Part shown: positions 1 to 7,678 of the stretch, in pieces
Layout of the letters: each line of letters begins with the position of its first letter
How positions within the stretch are numbered: the first letter of the stretch is position 1
NCBI RefSeq assembly: GCF_031432425.1
Contig: NZ_JAVKPH010000005.1
Span: 124,001-188,000 of the forward strand
DNA: 64,000 bases
Direction: 5' to 3'
Origin: Ruixingdingia sedimenti
GTDB lineage: Bacteria; Pseudomonadota; Alphaproteobacteria; Rhodobacterales; Rhodobacteraceae
The notes under the pieces: generated by a model
The model's database searches: none
What the model was told of the DNA's origin: nothing
The model's input: the letters and a program-made list of their open reading frames with translations, nothing else
Made by a program: the position numbers and the translations under genes

Positions 1-408
1 GCGGCGATGCGGCATGTGATGGCGCTTTATGCCGCAGAGGTGCGCGGCGCGCTGGCGGTGGCAGAGGGGCCCGAGGCGCGGCTGACCGCGATCTTCCGCG
101 CGTCCTTCAGCCCGGCGAATTTCCGGCGCGAGGTGGTGGGGGCCTGGCTGAACTTCTGGGTGCTGGCCCGCACGGTCCCCGAGGCGCGGCGGCTGCTGAA
201 CATCTATCACCGGCGGCTGCATTCCAACCTGCTGGCCTGCCTGCGCCCGCTGGTCGGTGCCCGCGCCCCCGCGCTGGCCGATGGCCTGGGGGCGATGATC
301 GACGGCGTCTATCTGCGCCAGGCGCTGCGGCAGGGCGCGCCGGATGGCGCGGCGGCGGTGGCGATGCTGGCGGCCTATGTGGCGGCCGAACGCGCTCGGG
401 GGAAATGA
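1..408 (+). CDS. betI: BetI-like TetR-family repressor, 3' part only
   Basis: Only the last 135 codons are inside the window; the reading frame is open to the first base, so the N-terminal helix-turn-helix half lies outside. The visible part carries the ligand-binding core typical of BetI: the stretch around AWLNFWVLARTVPEARRLL followed by HRRLHSNLLACLRPL resembles the BetI C-terminal domain, and the C-terminal length fits the usual protein of about 195 residues. BetI represses choline-to-glycine betaine genes in enterics and alphaproteobacteria; whether bet genes lie upstream cannot be seen. The stop is followed 24 bp later by a 194-bp structured repeat. The call rests on the C-terminal domain only, so a related TetR regulator is possible. 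Confidence 0.7.
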   Translation, partial: AAMRHVMALYAAEVRGALAVAEGPEARLTAIFRASFSPANFRREVVGAWLNFWVLARTVPEARRLLNIYHRRLHSNLLACLRPLVGARAPALADGLGAMIDGVYLRQALRQGAPDGAAAVAMLAAYVAAERARGK

Positions 409-431
409 TCGGGTTCGTGCTGCCGCTCTGT

Positions 432-625
432 CTGGCGAAGGCGCGTGCCTTCGCCATGGCGATACAGATGCCGCTGCCCCGGCCGGGGGCCCAAAGCCCC
501 CGGCCAGCGCCCGCCCCGCCCATGGCGGGCGCTGGCCTTTCCATTTCTCCCGGCATCTCCGCCCCTGCGGCCCTGTCGCGCGACGGGCGGGGGAAACGCG
601 GTGCGTTTCCTCTTCCCGCCCGGCC
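432..625 (+). repeat. 194-bp structured dispersed repeat, copy 1
   Basis: Begins 24 bp after the betI-like stop. The same 194-bp element recurs at 57712-57905 with clear sequence identity over its whole length, and a 51-bp inner part recurs inverted at 17351-17401. Four stem-loops can be read: GGCGAAGGC/GCCTTCGCC at its start, a pairing of the two CCCCGGCC-type blocks, a 12-bp perfect stem CCAGCGCCCGCC/GGCGGGCGCTGG, and GGAAACGC/GCGTTTCC near its end. It carries no protein-coding signal I can support. Confidence 0.85.
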
Positions 626-882
626 GGAGCGTGGGCGAACCATGCAGGTCAGCCCACCGAATCGGCCGAGCCCCACCCGTCTTGCAGTCGGCGGGGCGGC
701 AGGCGGACTGTGCCCGGGTGCACGGTGGCCAAAGCGTGCTGTGGCTGGCCGCACCATCGGCCCGTTACCCTGCCCCCGGGCCGCAATCCCGGTGGTGCCG
801 CCGCGCCACCGGGGGCGCGAAAGCCGCTGTCCCCCGCCGGGGGTGATGGACTTCGCCCGCGCCGCCGCCTAGCCCTTGCGTC
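626..882. other. Intergenic stretch with no gene seen
   Basis: Between the structured repeat and the MFS transporter gene. One 8-bp inverted repeat (CCCGGTGG/CCACCGGG, around 789-814) is present. Open frames on both strands here have no recognisable protein similarity and overlap the repeat or run antisense into the transporter. Confidence 0.5.
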
Positions 883-2154
883 ATGCGTACCCAGACCCCC
901 ACGCCCGCCCCCGGCATGCCCCCCGCCTCCGGCATGCCCCCCTCTTCCGGCATGCCTGTCGTCCGGTTCCTCGACCGCACGACGCCGCCGCATATCGCCA
1001 CGCTGATCCTGCTGACGGGTCTGTCGTCGATGTCGCTCAACGTCTTTCTGCCCTCGCTGCCGGCGATGGCGGAATGGTTCGCGGTGCCCTATGGCACGAT
1101 GCAGCTGTCGGTGACGCTCTATCTGGCGCTGTCGGCGGTGCTGCAACTGGTCGTGGGCCCGCTGTCGGACAGGTTCGGGCGGCGGCCGGTGATCCTCGGC
1201 ACGGGGGTGGTGTTCCTGCTCGCCTCGGTCGGTACGATCCTGGCGCCGACGATCGAGCTGTTCCTTGTTTTCCGCATGCTTCAGGCGGTGATCGTCACCG
1301 GCATGGTGCTCAGCCGCGCGGTGGTGCGCGACATGGTGCCGGGGCCGCAGGCGGCGTCGATGATCGGCTATGTGACGATGGGCATGGCGCTGGTGCCCAT
1401 GGCCTCGCCCATGATCGGGGGCTTTCTGGACGAAATCCTCGGCTGGCAGGCGAGCTTCGGGTTGCTGGCGGTCCTCGGCGCGGTGGTGCTGGTGCTGGTC
1501 TGGGCGGATCTGGGCGAAACCAAGCGGCCCGCGCCGGGCGGCTTCGGCGCGCAGTTGCGGCAGTATCCGGCGCTGTTCGGATCCATGCGGTTCTGGGGCT
1601 ATACGCTGTCGGGCGCGGCGGGGGCGGGGGTGTTCTACACCTTTCTGGGCGGCGCGCCCTTCGTCGGCGCGCAGGTGTTCGGCCTGTCGCCGGCGGTTCT
1701 GGGGCTGCATTTCGCCGCGCCCTCGCTTGGTTATGCGGTGGGCAACTTCCTGTCGGGCCGGTTCGCGGTGCGGTTCGGGATCGACGGGATGGTGCTGCGC
1801 GGCTGCGTGGTGCTGGCGGTGGGAATGGGGGTTCTGGCGGTGCTGACGCTGGCGGGTATCCGCCACCCGACGCTGTTCTTCGGGCTGATCACGCTGGTGG
1901 GGGTGGGCAACGGCATGGCGCTGCCCAGCACCAATACGGGCATGATGTCGGTGCGCCCCGAACTGGCCGGGTCGGCGTCGGGCCTCGGCGGGGCGATGAT
2001 GATCGGCGGCGGTGCGGCGCTGACCGCACTTGCGGGCGTGCTGCTGCAACCGGGGGCGAGCGAACTGCCGCTGGTGCTGTTGATGTTCGGGTCCGCGGTC
2101 GTGTCGCTGCTGGCGGCGCTGGCGGTGCGGTTCAGCCGGGCCGAGGCGGGCTGA
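883..2154 (+). CDS. Bcr/CflA-family MFS multidrug efflux transporter
   Basis: Inner-membrane proton-driven exporter with about twelve hydrophobic segments in 423 residues, the usual length of the Bcr/CflA drug-efflux subfamily. The loop between segments 2 and 3 has the MFS signature GPLSDRFGRRP, and the opening TLILLTGLSSMSLNVFLPSLPAM is typical of the subfamily. The start is uncertain: the N-terminus holds three 18-bp tandem repeats (ggcatgcc beginning at 913, 931 and 949), each supplying an in-frame ATG (916, 934, 952), and no candidate has a convincing ribosome-binding site. The native start could be as late as 952, giving MPVVRFLDRTT. It lies between the betI-like end and pccR and shows no sign of operon coupling. 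The substrate cannot be told from sequence. Confidence 0.88.
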   Translation: MRTQTPTPAPGMPPASGMPPSSGMPVVRFLDRTTPPHIATLILLTGLSSMSLNVFLPSLPAMAEWFAVPYGTMQLSVTLYLALSAVLQLVVGPLSDRFGRRPVILGTGVVFLLASVGTILAPTIELFLVFRMLQAVIVTGMVLSRAVVRDMVPGPQAASMIGYVTMGMALVPMASPMIGGFLDEILGWQASFGLLAVLGAVVLVLVWADLGETKRPAPGGFGAQLRQYPALFGSMRFWGYTLSGAAGAGVFYTFLGGAPFVGAQVFGLSPAVLGLHFAAPSLGYAVGNFLSGRFAVRFGIDGMVLRGCVVLAVGMGVLAVLTLAGIRHPTLFFGLITLVGVGNGMALPSTNTGMMSVRPELAGSASGLGGAMMIGGGAALTALAGVLLQPGASELPLVLLMFGSAVVSLLAALAVRFSRAEAG

Positions 2155-2169
2155 GCCTTGCGCGCAGGG

Positions 2170-2199
2170 CTTTGCAAAGGCTAACTGTCCTTTGCAAAG
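2170..2199. promoter_or_regulatory. Two CTTTGCAAAG palindromes, candidate PccR sites
   Basis: Two perfect copies of the palindrome CTTTGCAAAG at 2170-2179 and 2190-2199, with centres 20 bp apart, sit 29 bp before the pccR start. ScfR-family regulators (RamB, PccR) are known to recognise TTTGCAAA-type sequences, so this is a likely autoregulatory operator. The assignment is inferred from motif and position. Confidence 0.7.
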
Positions 2200-2227
2200 C
2201 CCCGGAGCCCGCCATGCCGATACTGCC

Positions 2228-3625
2228 ATGACCGTGCAAAAGCTCTACGCCGGTGTCACCCTGCGCGAAACCCGCACCCGGCTCGGCCTGACGCAGAAGG
2301 CCTTTGCCGAACGGCTCGGCGTGTCGCTGCCCTATCTCAACCAGATGGAAAACAACCACCGCCCGATCTCGGCCGCGGTGGTGTTGCGGCTGGCGCAGGA
2401 ATTCGGCTTCGACGTCACCGAACTGACTACGGGCGATGCCGAACGCATCGTCAGCGACATGCGCGAGGCGCTGGCGGACCCGGTGTTCGGCGCGGCGGTG
2501 CCCCCCCTGGCGGATCTGCGGCTTGCGGCCTCGAACGCGCCGGCGCTGGCGCGGGCGTTCTTGAACCTGCACCGCGCCTACCGGCAGACGCATGAACGGC
2601 TCGCCTCGCTGGACGAGGCTTTGGGCCGCGACGGCGCCTCCCTGCGCCCCTCGCCGTGGGAGGAGGTGCGCGATTTCTTCCACTATTGCGACAATTACAT
2701 CGACGCGGTGGATCTGGCCGCCGAACGGCTGTCGCAGGCTTGGGGCCCCGGCGGCGACCCGGTGGCGGTGGTGACGGACCAACTGGCCGCGCGCGGCATC
2801 GCCGTGGCGACGGGGGACGAGGCCGCGATCCGCATCTACGACCCCCAGACCCGGCGGCTGACCGTTTCCGCCCGGGTGGCCGAACCCACGCGGCGGTTCC
2901 AGTTGCTGCACCAGATGGCGCTTCTGACCCAGAACGACCTGCTGGAGGCGACGCTGGATCTTGCCCGCTTCCAGACGCCGGAGGCGCGGGGCATCGCCAA
3001 GATCGGGCTGGCGAACTATTTCGCCGGGGCGGCGCTGATGCCCTACCGCGCGTTTCTGGCCGCCGCGCAGCAGGAACGCCACGATCTGGAACGGCTGGCC
3101 GACCGCTTCGGGGCCTCGATCGAACAGGTGGCGCACCGGCTGTCCACGATGCAGCGGCCGGGGCTGAAGGGGATCCCGTTCTTCTTCGTCCGGGTGGATC
3201 AGGCGGGCACGATCACCAAGCGCCATTCCGCCACGCGGCTGCAATTCGCCCGTTTCGGCGGCGGCTGCCCGCTGTGGAACGTGCACCGCGCGTTCGAGAT
3301 GCCGGGCCGTTTCCTGCGCCAGCTGGCCGAAACGCCCGACGGGGTGCGGTACCTCAGCCTTGCGCGCGACGTGTCGAAACCCGGCGGCAGTTTCACCGCG
3401 CCGGTGCGCCGCTATGCCATCGCGCTTGGGTGCGAGATCGCGCATGCGCCGCAACTGGTCTATGCCGACGGGCTCGACCTTGCGCGCGGGTTCCAGCCGA
3501 TCGGGATTTCCTGCCGGATCTGCGAAAGACGCGATTGCCACCAGCGGTCGGTGCCGCCGCTGGAACGGCATCTGCGGGTAGACCCTGACAGGCGCGGGCT
3601 TTTGCCCTATGTGATCGCCGAATAA
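2228..3625 (+). CDS. pccR: Short-chain fatty acyl-CoA regulator, PccR-like (ScfR family)
   Basis: A 465-residue regulator with an XRE-type helix-turn-helix at about residues 8-60 (LRETRTRLGLTQKAFAERLG), a central IrrE/ImmA-like region and a C-terminal ScfR domain ending in a CxxCx4C cluster (CRICERRDC). This architecture is that of RamB, MccR and PccR. In Rhodobacter sphaeroides PccR controls propionyl-CoA carboxylase, and the pccB and pccA genes lie further along this window, which favours PccR over the other clades. I start at the ATG at 2228; an in-frame TTG at 2192 would place the start inside the palindromic operator. The CoxG-like gene follows after 19 bp, probably co-transcribed. Binding of an acyl-CoA effector is expected for the family but cannot be seen. 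Confidence 0.85.
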   Translation: MTVQKLYAGVTLRETRTRLGLTQKAFAERLGVSLPYLNQMENNHRPISAAVVLRLAQEFGFDVTELTTGDAERIVSDMREALADPVFGAAVPPLADLRLAASNAPALARAFLNLHRAYRQTHERLASLDEALGRDGASLRPSPWEEVRDFFHYCDNYIDAVDLAAERLSQAWGPGGDPVAVVTDQLAARGIAVATGDEAAIRIYDPQTRRLTVSARVAEPTRRFQLLHQMALLTQNDLLEATLDLARFQTPEARGIAKIGLANYFAGAALMPYRAFLAAAQQERHDLERLADRFGASIEQVAHRLSTMQRPGLKGIPFFFVRVDQAGTITKRHSATRLQFARFGGGCPLWNVHRAFEMPGRFLRQLAETPDGVRYLSLARDVSKPGGSFTAPVRRYAIALGCEIAHAPQLVYADGLDLARGFQPIGISCRICERRDCHQRSVPPLERHLRVDPDRRGLLPYVIAE

Positions 3626-3644
3626 GCCAGCCGGAAGGACCGCC

Positions 3645-4088
3645 ATGCAGGCCAATGGAAACATCCGCATCGCCGCCAGCCCCGAAACCATCACCGCCGC
3701 GCTGCGCGACCCGGCGGTTCTGGCGGCGATCCTGCCCGCCTGCCGCGGCGTGACGGCGCAGGAGCGCGACGCCTTCACCGCCGATTTCGCGCGCGAGGTG
3801 GGGCGGATGCGGCTCGGCCTGTCGGCGCGGGTGCGGGTGGCGGGCGAGGGTGCGGTGCAGGTGCTGGAAATCGAGGGCGGCAACCTGCTGACCGGCAAGA
3901 TCGCCGCGCGCTGCGACATCCGGCTGGCCCCGCGCGGTGCGGAAACGCGGCTGGACTGGGACGGCAGCGTCACGCTTCAGGGTCTGCTGCGCAAGCTGGC
4001 CGAAACCGCCGCCCCGGGCACGGCGGACCGCGTGGTGTCGGCGCTGTTCTACCGGCTCAAGCAGCAACTGGAATCGCGGCCGGCCTGA
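3645..4088 (+). CDS. CoxG/SRPBCC-family protein
   Basis: A 147-residue protein of the carbon monoxide dehydrogenase subunit G (CoxG) type, a small START/SRPBCC lipid-binding-like fold. The pattern with an N-terminal strand, a central CRGVTAQERDAF segment and a C-terminal amphipathic helix (ADRVVSALFYRLKQQLE) fits the family. A good ribosome-binding site (AAGGA) precedes the ATG, 19 bp after the pccR stop, so the two genes are probably one transcript. No CO dehydrogenase structural genes are nearby, so a role in molybdo-enzyme assembly is not supported; many SRPBCC proteins of this size have unknown ligands. Confidence 0.75.
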   Translation: MQANGNIRIAASPETITAALRDPAVLAAILPACRGVTAQERDAFTADFAREVGRMRLGLSARVRVAGEGAVQVLEIEGGNLLTGKIAARCDIRLAPRGAETRLDWDGSVTLQGLLRKLAETAAPGTADRVVSALFYRLKQQLESRPA

Positions 4089-4214
4089 CCCGGGGCCGCG
4101 GGCCGCCTGCCGATTTGGCGCGACGCAGGGCCCGGCGGATGCTAGCCTGTGCCCCCGGCACCTCGGTGCCGGCTGTGCCGTGTCCGCCCTCCGCCGGTCC
4201 CAGGGATTTGCCAG

Positions 4215-5564
4215 GTGAGTTTTCCCCCGCGGTCATCCTTCAGCCTGTTCGGCCGTGTCGCCATCGCCCTTACGCTGTCGATCTGCCTGTCGATGTCGTT
4301 CGTGGGCATGTGGCTGGGGCGGCACCTGCATCAGGTCGAACTGCGCTCTGCCGTCGAGGTGGCCACGGGCTATCTGCATCTGATGTTCGCCAACAGCCTG
4401 CGGGCAGAGGATTTCGCCGGTGACGGCACCCCCGCGCCGGCCACCGTGGCGCGCCTGCTGGCGGATCTGGGGCAGATGCGCCTGCCCGGCGGGCGGGTCA
4501 TCGACGTGGTGTTGTGGCGCGGCGACGGGACGGTGCTGTTCAGCAACGACGAAACGGCCATCGGTCAGCGGTTCGACAATCCCGCGCTCGGCCAGGTCCT
4601 GGCGGGGGGCACGGCGGCGGAATTCGTCGACCGCCGGTCGCTCGGCAGCGCCTCGGCGCGGCCGCTGCTGGAGGTCTATGTGCCCCTCGGCCGCAACGAT
4701 CCCGGCGGGGCGCCGCTGATCGGCGAGGTCTATCTGGATGCGAGCGATCTGTCGCAGCGGCTGGCCGGGATCCGGCTGGTGATCTGGCTGGCGGTGGGTC
4801 TGGGGGCGGCGGCGATGCTGGCGATGATCCTGCCGCTGATCCACTGGGCCCGGCGCGTCGTGCGTGTGCAGCGCGACGAACTCGATGCGCGGCTGGCCCA
4901 TACCGAACGGCTGCTGGCGCTGAACCAGGCCCTGCGGGCCGAGGCCGATGCGGCGCGGCAGGATCTTGTGGACGGCAACGAGGAACTGCTGCGCGCGCTC
5001 GGCGCCGATCTGCATGACGGGCCGTTGCAGCTTCTGGCCGCGGCGGCGATGACGCTCGACGGCGAACGGCGGCAGGCCGCGGGGCCGACGATGACGCGCG
5101 ATCTGCTGGTGCGCAGCATCCAGGAACTGCGCGACCTCGCCTCGGGGCTGAACATCCCGGAACTGGCGGGCCTCGGCATTGCCGAAACCGTGGCGCTCGC
5201 CGTCGAACGGCACGAGGCGGTGACGGGCACGCGGGTGCGCGTGACGCTCGGCGCGCTGCCCGGCGGGATCGGCACGGCGACGCGGATCTGCCTCTACCGC
5301 ATCATCCAGGAGGGGTTGAACAACGCCTTCAAGCACGCCGGCGGGCGCGACCAGGCGGTCTGCGTGCGCCGGAAGGGCGGGGCGCTGCGGGTGGCGGTGA
5401 TCAACGGCACGGCCGCACCCCGCACCGGCGGCGGGGGGCAGGGCGGCGGCCTTGGTCTGCGCGGCATCCGGCGGCGGGTCGCGGCGCTCGGCGGGCGGCT
5501 GCGGCTGCACCGTCCTGCGGGGGCAGCGCGGGTGGTCCTGCTGGCCAGCCTGCCGCCCGGCTGA
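4215..5564 (+). CDS. NarL-type sensor histidine kinase
   Basis: Membrane sensor kinase of 449 residues from the GTG at 4215 (AGGG nine bases upstream); an ATG at 4149 would add 22 residues rich in Pro and Arg that look non-native. One transmembrane helix lies near residues 12-34 and a second near 186-206, enclosing a periplasmic sensor region of about 150 residues. A coiled coil follows, then the phospho-acceptor H-box GADLHDGPLQ (His near 267), the N-box around EGLNNAFKHAGG and a glycine-rich GGGLGLRGIRRRV box, as in HisKA_3/HATPase kinases. The gene is convergent with the response regulator at 5567-6247, with only two bases between the stop codons. The signal is unknown. Confidence 0.88.
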   Translation: MSFPPRSSFSLFGRVAIALTLSICLSMSFVGMWLGRHLHQVELRSAVEVATGYLHLMFANSLRAEDFAGDGTPAPATVARLLADLGQMRLPGGRVIDVVLWRGDGTVLFSNDETAIGQRFDNPALGQVLAGGTAAEFVDRRSLGSASARPLLEVYVPLGRNDPGGAPLIGEVYLDASDLSQRLAGIRLVIWLAVGLGAAAMLAMILPLIHWARRVVRVQRDELDARLAHTERLLALNQALRAEADAARQDLVDGNEELLRALGADLHDGPLQLLAAAAMTLDGERRQAAGPTMTRDLLVRSIQELRDLASGLNIPELAGLGIAETVALAVERHEAVTGTRVRVTLGALPGGIGTATRICLYRIIQEGLNNAFKHAGGRDQAVCVRRKGGALRVAVINGTAAPRTGGGGQGGGLGLRGIRRRVAALGGRLRLHRPAGAARVVLLASLPPG

Positions 5565-5566
5565 GC

Positions 5567-6247
5567 CTACTGGTAATAGCCCGGCCCCGGGCGGGCGGCG
5601 GGGCGCAACTGGTCGTGCAGCTTCTGCGCCGCCAGAACCGCCTCCAGCCGGTTGCGGACATGCAGTTTCTGCATCAGCAGCGACATGTAATGCTTGACCG
5701 TCTTTTCGCTGATCTGCAGCCGCGCGGCGATTTCCTTGTTCGTCTTGCCGGTCAGCAGCAGCCGCACGATCTGTTCCTCGCGCACGTTGAGCCGGGCGGC
5801 GTCCACCTCCTTGCGGCGCTGCGCGGCGGACTGCACCGCGGTGATGACATGGCCCGCGATCATCGGGCTGACGAAGGTCTCGCCCCGGCCCACGGCGCGG
5901 ATCGCCTCGGCGATGTCGCTGCCGCAGGTGCCCTTGAGCAGATAGCCCCGCGCACCCGCGTCGAGCGCGCGCACCGCATCGTCCACCCGGGTCGAGGCGG
6001 TAAAGACGATGGCCTGCGCCCCGGGCCTGTTGCGCGCCATGCGGGTGATGGTGCCGCAGACATCGCCGGGCATCATCAGGTCCATCACCACCACATCGGG
6101 TCTCAGGGCCTGCGCGCATTCCAGCGCCTCGGCGGCGGTGCGGCCGCTGCCGCAAACCTCGAAATCCCCCGAGGCGGCCAGCATCTGCAACAGACCTTCC
6201 AACACAACCGGATGATCGTCAAAAACAGCAACGCTGATCACTGACAT
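5567..6247 (-). CDS. LuxR/NarL-type response regulator
   Basis: A 226-residue regulator with an N-terminal receiver domain (acidic pair D10-D11, phosphorylation site D56 in VVVMDLMMP, conserved Lys in GYLLKGT) and a C-terminal LuxR helix-turn-helix at about 150-210 containing NKEIAARLQISEKTVKHY. It is convergent with the histidine kinase and ends two bases from it, so the pair is probably a two-component system although encoded on opposite strands. Its 116-bp upstream region (6248-6363) is noticeably AT-richer than its surroundings and separates it from the type I secretion adaptor gene on the same strand. Control of the secretion locus is conceivable but only positional. Confidence 0.9.
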   Translation of the reverse strand: MSVISVAVFDDHPVVLEGLLQMLAASGDFEVCGSGRTAAEALECAQALRPDVVVMDLMMPGDVCGTITRMARNRPGAQAIVFTASTRVDDAVRALDAGARGYLLKGTCGSDIAEAIRAVGRGETFVSPMIAGHVITAVQSAAQRRKEVDAARLNVREEQIVRLLLTGKTNKEIAARLQISEKTVKHYMSLLMQKLHVRNRLEAVLAAQKLHDQLRPAARPGPGYYQ

Positions 6248-6363
6248 CGCTTTACCCCAATATCTATGTCAGTCGGACAAACCTATCACGAATATGCAGA
6301 ATTTTCACGGCTTTATTGGTCTTTACCGGCTGGAAGGGCCGGTTTCGCGGCGGTTTCGGCCCC

Positions 6364-7668
6364 CTATCTTTCCCGGAATGCACGCATAAGTTGATCTGTC
6401 AGCGGTTTCGCCAGATAGGACAGGGCGGTGCGCGACTCGGTCGTCACGAAAACCTCGACCGGCATGCCGGGCATCAGCCGCAGTTCGCCGAGGCGGGAAA
6501 GCTCTTCGGGCGGCACCGCGATCTCTCCGGCGAAATAGGGCTCGCCGGTCTTGGCGTCGCGGGCGGCGGCGGCGGCGACATGGGCGACGGTGCCGTTCAG
6601 TTCCGGCGTCGTGCGCTGGTTGAAGGCGACGAAGCGCAGCCGCGCGGGCTGGCCCACCGCCACCTGGTCGATCAGCGCGGGGGCGAATTTCACCTGAAAG
6701 CTCAGCCGCGCGCCGTCTGGCACGATGGTGGCCAGAACCTCGGCCGCGCCGATCACGCCGCCCAGGGTATGGACGTTGAGTTCGTTGACCACGCCCGCGA
6801 TCGGCGCGCGGATGTCGGTGCGGGTCAGGCGGTCCTCGATGGCGATGCGGCGTTCGTCCAGTTCGGCGATGCGGGTTTCCGTCTGGCTCAGGGCGCGCTG
6901 CGCCTCGGTGCGGGCGGTTTCGTCGATGGCGAGGATCTGCAACTCCACCTCGTTCGCCCGGGCGCGCGCGCGGGCGATGGCGGCGGTGATCTCGCCATGT
7001 TCGCCGTTCAGCCGGGCCTGTTCGCGGTGCACGGAATAAAGCCGCGCGGCCTCGATCAGCCCCGATTGCGCCAGCGCCGCGGCCCGGGCGGCCTCGGCAT
7101 CGACAAGGGCGATTTCGCGGGTCTTGGCGGCGCGCTGTGCCTCCAGTCCGCGGATTTCCTCGGCGATCTGGGCGATGCCGAGGCCGAGCTGCTGCTTGCG
7201 CGACAGCCGTTCCTGCCGCTTGCCGGCGAAAAGCCGCAACTCCCCGGCCAGAAGGTCTTGGGCCTCGGGGCCGGGGGCGATGCCGGGGGGCAGGGCGACG
7301 GTTTCGCCGTCGTCGCGTTCGGCGATCAGCCGGGCGCGCTGGATCCGCAGTTCCAGCAACTGGCCGCGCAGGATCGACAGTTCCGCGCGCGTCTGCGCGT
7401 CGTCCAGCCGGAACAGCACCTCGCCCGCCCCGACGCGGGTTCCCTCGCGGATCGCGATGGCGCTGACGATGCCGCCGTCGCGGTGCTGGATCAGCTTGAG
7501 GTTCTGGTCGACCGCGACCACGCCGCCCGCGATCACCGCGCCCGAAAGCCGGGCGGTCATCGCCCATCCGCCCACCCCGCCCAGAAGCGCCAGCATCATC
7601 AGGCTGCCCGCCAGCACGCGCGGGCCGGTGGCGAAACGGGTTTCGCTGCGGGGGATGGCATCGGTCAT
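6364..7668 (-). CDS. HlyD/PrtE-type type I secretion periplasmic adaptor
   Basis: Membrane fusion protein of 434 residues linking the inner-membrane ABC exporter to an outer-membrane TolC-like channel. One N-terminal transmembrane helix (about 16-38) is followed by a biotinyl-lipoyl-like half-motif (QHRDGGIV), a long helical hairpin (about 90-290) and a beta-barrel region. The ending SYLAKPLTDQLMRAFRE is characteristic of PrtE/AprE adaptors. I start at the ATG at 7668, which has GAGAGGG five bases upstream; an upstream ATG at 7686 is possible. It is the last gene of the secretion operon and follows the proline-rich protein with little or no gap. No TolC homologue lies in the window. Confidence 0.92.
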   Translation of the reverse strand: MTDAIPRSETRFATGPRVLAGSLMMLALLGGVGGWAMTARLSGAVIAGGVVAVDQNLKLIQHRDGGIVSAIAIREGTRVGAGEVLFRLDDAQTRAELSILRGQLLELRIQRARLIAERDDGETVALPPGIAPGPEAQDLLAGELRLFAGKRQERLSRKQQLGLGIAQIAEEIRGLEAQRAAKTREIALVDAEAARAAALAQSGLIEAARLYSVHREQARLNGEHGEITAAIARARARANEVELQILAIDETARTEAQRALSQTETRIAELDERRIAIEDRLTRTDIRAPIAGVVNELNVHTLGGVIGAAEVLATIVPDGARLSFQVKFAPALIDQVAVGQPARLRFVAFNQRTTPELNGTVAHVAAAAARDAKTGEPYFAGEIAVPPEELSRLGELRLMPGMPVEVFVTTESRTALSYLAKPLTDQLMRAFRER

Positions 7669-7678
7669 GGCGGCCCTC

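Noticed and set aside
649..2229. Long minus-strand frame opposite the MFS transporter
   Set aside because: Its product is His/Arg/Gln-rich and typical of antisense translation of GC-rich membrane protein genes.
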